Assembly (NCBI GenBank): GCA_009885355.1
Contig: VFKW01000117.1
Span: 1-5,755 of the forward strand
Direction of reading: 5' to 3'
Source: Candidatus Berkelbacteria bacterium
Lineage (GTDB): Bacteria; Patescibacteriota; UBA1384; VFKW01
DNA: 5,755 nucleotides
A program made the translations under genes and the position numbers. Positions 5,130 to 5,755 of this stretch are shown here, in pieces. The number at the start of each line of letters is the position of its first letter. The stretch's first letter is position 1. The notes below the pieces were generated by a model, which was not told the origin of the DNA, did no database searches, and was given only the letters and a program-made list of their open reading frames with translations.

Positions 5130-5606
5130 TTGAAACTTCTACTTATAGTTGTACTTCTCATATCACTCGCTGGGTGTGGTGGTGGCAAAGGTGGCGGAGA
5201 TAATCTTCCTTCCTTTACTTACACACCTATTAACAATGTACCACAGGCGGTCAATGATCTTGGTCGGAGAATTTGCCAGGAACAGCGAAATATCGTCACT
5301 CCGGGTGGTGATGTGTGGGCGCCAGGTTTTTCCAGCGCCGATGAATCGGCGTTTAATAGCTCTGGAAAACTGGCGACAATCGTCAGCAATGTGAAAGCCA
5401 GTCAGGTTTTCACAGCTGGTGTAATAAGTATTCGAACTCTGTCGAATTCGGATCAGACCCGAGTTTTCACCAGTTTTTCAACCCCACTTTATCCGACATG
5501 GGGCATGAATGGGCATATTGGTTCGGATGGAACTACAAATGCCGGTTATGCGGTCGAAAGGCAGATTGCTACAGCACTCTGTGATGCTGTAAAAGCTGCT
5601 CTTTAA
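5130..5606 (+). CDS. Stand-alone lipoprotein copy of the unknown 133-residue module
   Basis: This 158-residue protein has a textbook lipoprotein signal peptide: residues 1-15 with lipobox L-A-G-C and Cys16 as the lipid site. A short Gly/Lys tether (17-25) leads to module C, which fills residues 26-158 to the last residue. Module C is gap-free against modules A and B of the GH17 protein, at about 77% identity by hand count to each. Invariant features include a Cys at module column 24 (residue 49), Trp at columns 38 and 99 and His at column 104 (residue 129). There is one extra Cys at residue 151 not found in A or B. No known family is recognised, so function is unknown; a surface-binding, assembly or scaffold role next to the glucanase is inference. 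The TTG start is chosen because of the strong ribosome binding site and because it directly begins the signal peptide. It follows the GH17 gene by 42 bases with no terminator between, so the two are probably cotranscribed. Confidence 0.88.
   Translation: MKLLLIVVLLISLAGCGGGKGGGDNLPSFTYTPINNVPQAVNDLGRRICQEQRNIVTPGGDVWAPGFSSADESAFNSSGKLATIVSNVKASQVFTAGVISIRTLSNSDQTRVFTSFSTPLYPTWGMNGHIGSDGTTNAGYAVERQIATALCDAVKAAL
5205..5603 (+). repeat. Copy C of the 133-residue module (stand-alone lipoprotein)
   Basis: This encodes residues 26-158 of the small lipoprotein. It has the same length as copies A and B with no gap. Differences cluster at module columns 3-11, 36-37, 47-49, 61-62, 81-82, 91-93 and 119-127; long blocks between them are invariant. 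Confidence 0.9.
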
Positions 5607-5623
5607 TATCAACTAACTTTTAA

Positions 5624-5649
5624 CCCCGCCGCGAGGCGGGGCTTTTTTT
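5624..5649 (+). terminator. Rho-independent terminator of the glucanase/lipoprotein unit
   Basis: CCCCGCC (5624-5630) and GGCGGGG (5635-5641) form a perfect seven-pair GC stem with a GCGA (GNRA) tetraloop, followed by C and seven T (5643-5649). It begins 17 bases after the TAA stop. The sequence on the other side lacks a comparable T run, so it acts mainly on the plus strand. Confidence 0.93.
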
Positions 5650-5651
5650 AT

Positions 5652-5727
5652 ATGCCAGGAAACCCCGTACGTAGGAGGCAGTCACGTCATGATTCTTGCC
5701 GAGTCTCAGTACGGGGATGAATGGCAT
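5652..5727 (+). promoter_or_regulatory. Nested inverted repeats enclosing the ribosome binding site and start of the next gene
   Basis: The outer arms ATGCCA (5652-5657) and TGGCAT (5722-5727) and the inner arms CCCCGTAC (5663-5670) and GTACGGGG (5709-5716) are all perfect. They are separated by symmetric five-base internal loops. The enclosed 38 bases carry AGGAGG (5673-5678) and ATG 5689; GGCA (5677-5680) could also pair TGCC (5697-5700). This suggests a structured translation-initiation region, possibly regulatory. It does not match a tRNA or a known attachment site. Confidence 0.4.
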
Positions 5728-5755
5728 CATCTCTTGACCAAGCACGTCAGTGCAT
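5689..5755 (+). CDS. Start of an unidentified gene, cut by the window edge
   Basis: An ATG at 5689 follows AGGAGG (5673-5678) with a ten-base gap, and the frame stays open to the window end (22 codons, beginning M-I-L-A-E-S-Q-Y-G-D). The N-terminus is hydrophilic with no signal peptide, unlike the exported proteins upstream, so it may be cytoplasmic. Too little is visible to name it. It begins only 40 bases after the terminator T run, so its promoter must overlap that region or it depends on read-through. An open frame also exists on the other strand (about 5755 to 5620), but it would end inside the terminator and is less likely. Confidence 0.4.
   Translation, partial: MILAESQYGDEWHHLLTKHVSA

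Noticed and set aside
4254..5603. CRISPR array or mobile element as the source of the repeats
   Set aside because: The repeats are 399-base coding modules in frame, diverged at the amino acid level, with no short regular spacers, transposase or terminal inverted repeats.
5652..5727. A 76-base segment with pairing ends, resembling a tRNA in length
   Set aside because: The outer stem is six pairs followed by internal loops. No D-arm, anticodon arm or TTCRA T-loop motif can be placed, and there is no CCA end.
5652..5727. Integron attC-like site
   Set aside because: The nested arms resemble attC geometry, but the conserved GTTRRRY/RYYYAAC core sites are absent and no integrase is in the window.

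Overview
The window looks like uncultured environmental bacterial DNA. The left third (about 1-2470) is AT-rich and Lys/Asn/Ile-rich, with short intergenic gaps and single-pass membrane proteins. That style is typical of small-genome Patescibacteria (candidate phyla radiation), but no marker gene is present and the assignment is an inference. Stop codons used are TGA, TAA and TAG, so the standard bacterial code fits. Hand counts of single 60-base lines give about 23-47% GC on the left (2161-2220, 181-240, 1261-1320, 1141-1200) and about 38-50% on the right (2821-2880, 3601-3660, 3781-3840, 4501-4560, 5341-5400). The base composition and the coding strand both change near 2470-2550.

Left block, minus strand: a 475-residue membrane-anchored protein (1039-2466) has a coiled coil, a carboxypeptidase-regulatory-like beta-sandwich and a C-terminal phosphodiester glycosidase (NAGPA/DUF2233) domain. 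After it comes a 275-residue single-pass membrane protein of unknown function (105-932) with its own ribosome binding site and probable promoter. A strong hairpin (27-60) lies beyond the second gene.

Right block, plus strand: a small secreted Trp- and Cys-rich protein (2595-3011, TTG start) is closed by a good intrinsic terminator (3051-3082). A second transcription unit follows. Its leader (3180-3243) can fold into a long hairpin that buries the whole Shine-Dalgarno sequence of a GH17 beta-1,3-glucanase-type lipoprotein (3252-5087). That lipoprotein carries two tandem copies of a 133-residue module I do not recognise. A third copy, 42 bases downstream, is a stand-alone lipoprotein (5130-5606, TTG start), and an intrinsic terminator (5624-5649) closes the unit. 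After the terminator lie nested inverted repeats (5652-5727) and the probable start of another gene (from 5689), cut by the window edge.

Taken together, the right block looks like a surface beta-glucan-processing locus: an exported GH17 enzyme, a small exported protein whose domain type I recall seeing beside such enzymes, and three near-identical copies of an unknown surface module, two fused to the enzyme and one free. The two items most worth a second look are the unknown 133-residue module and the Shine-Dalgarno-sequestering leader.
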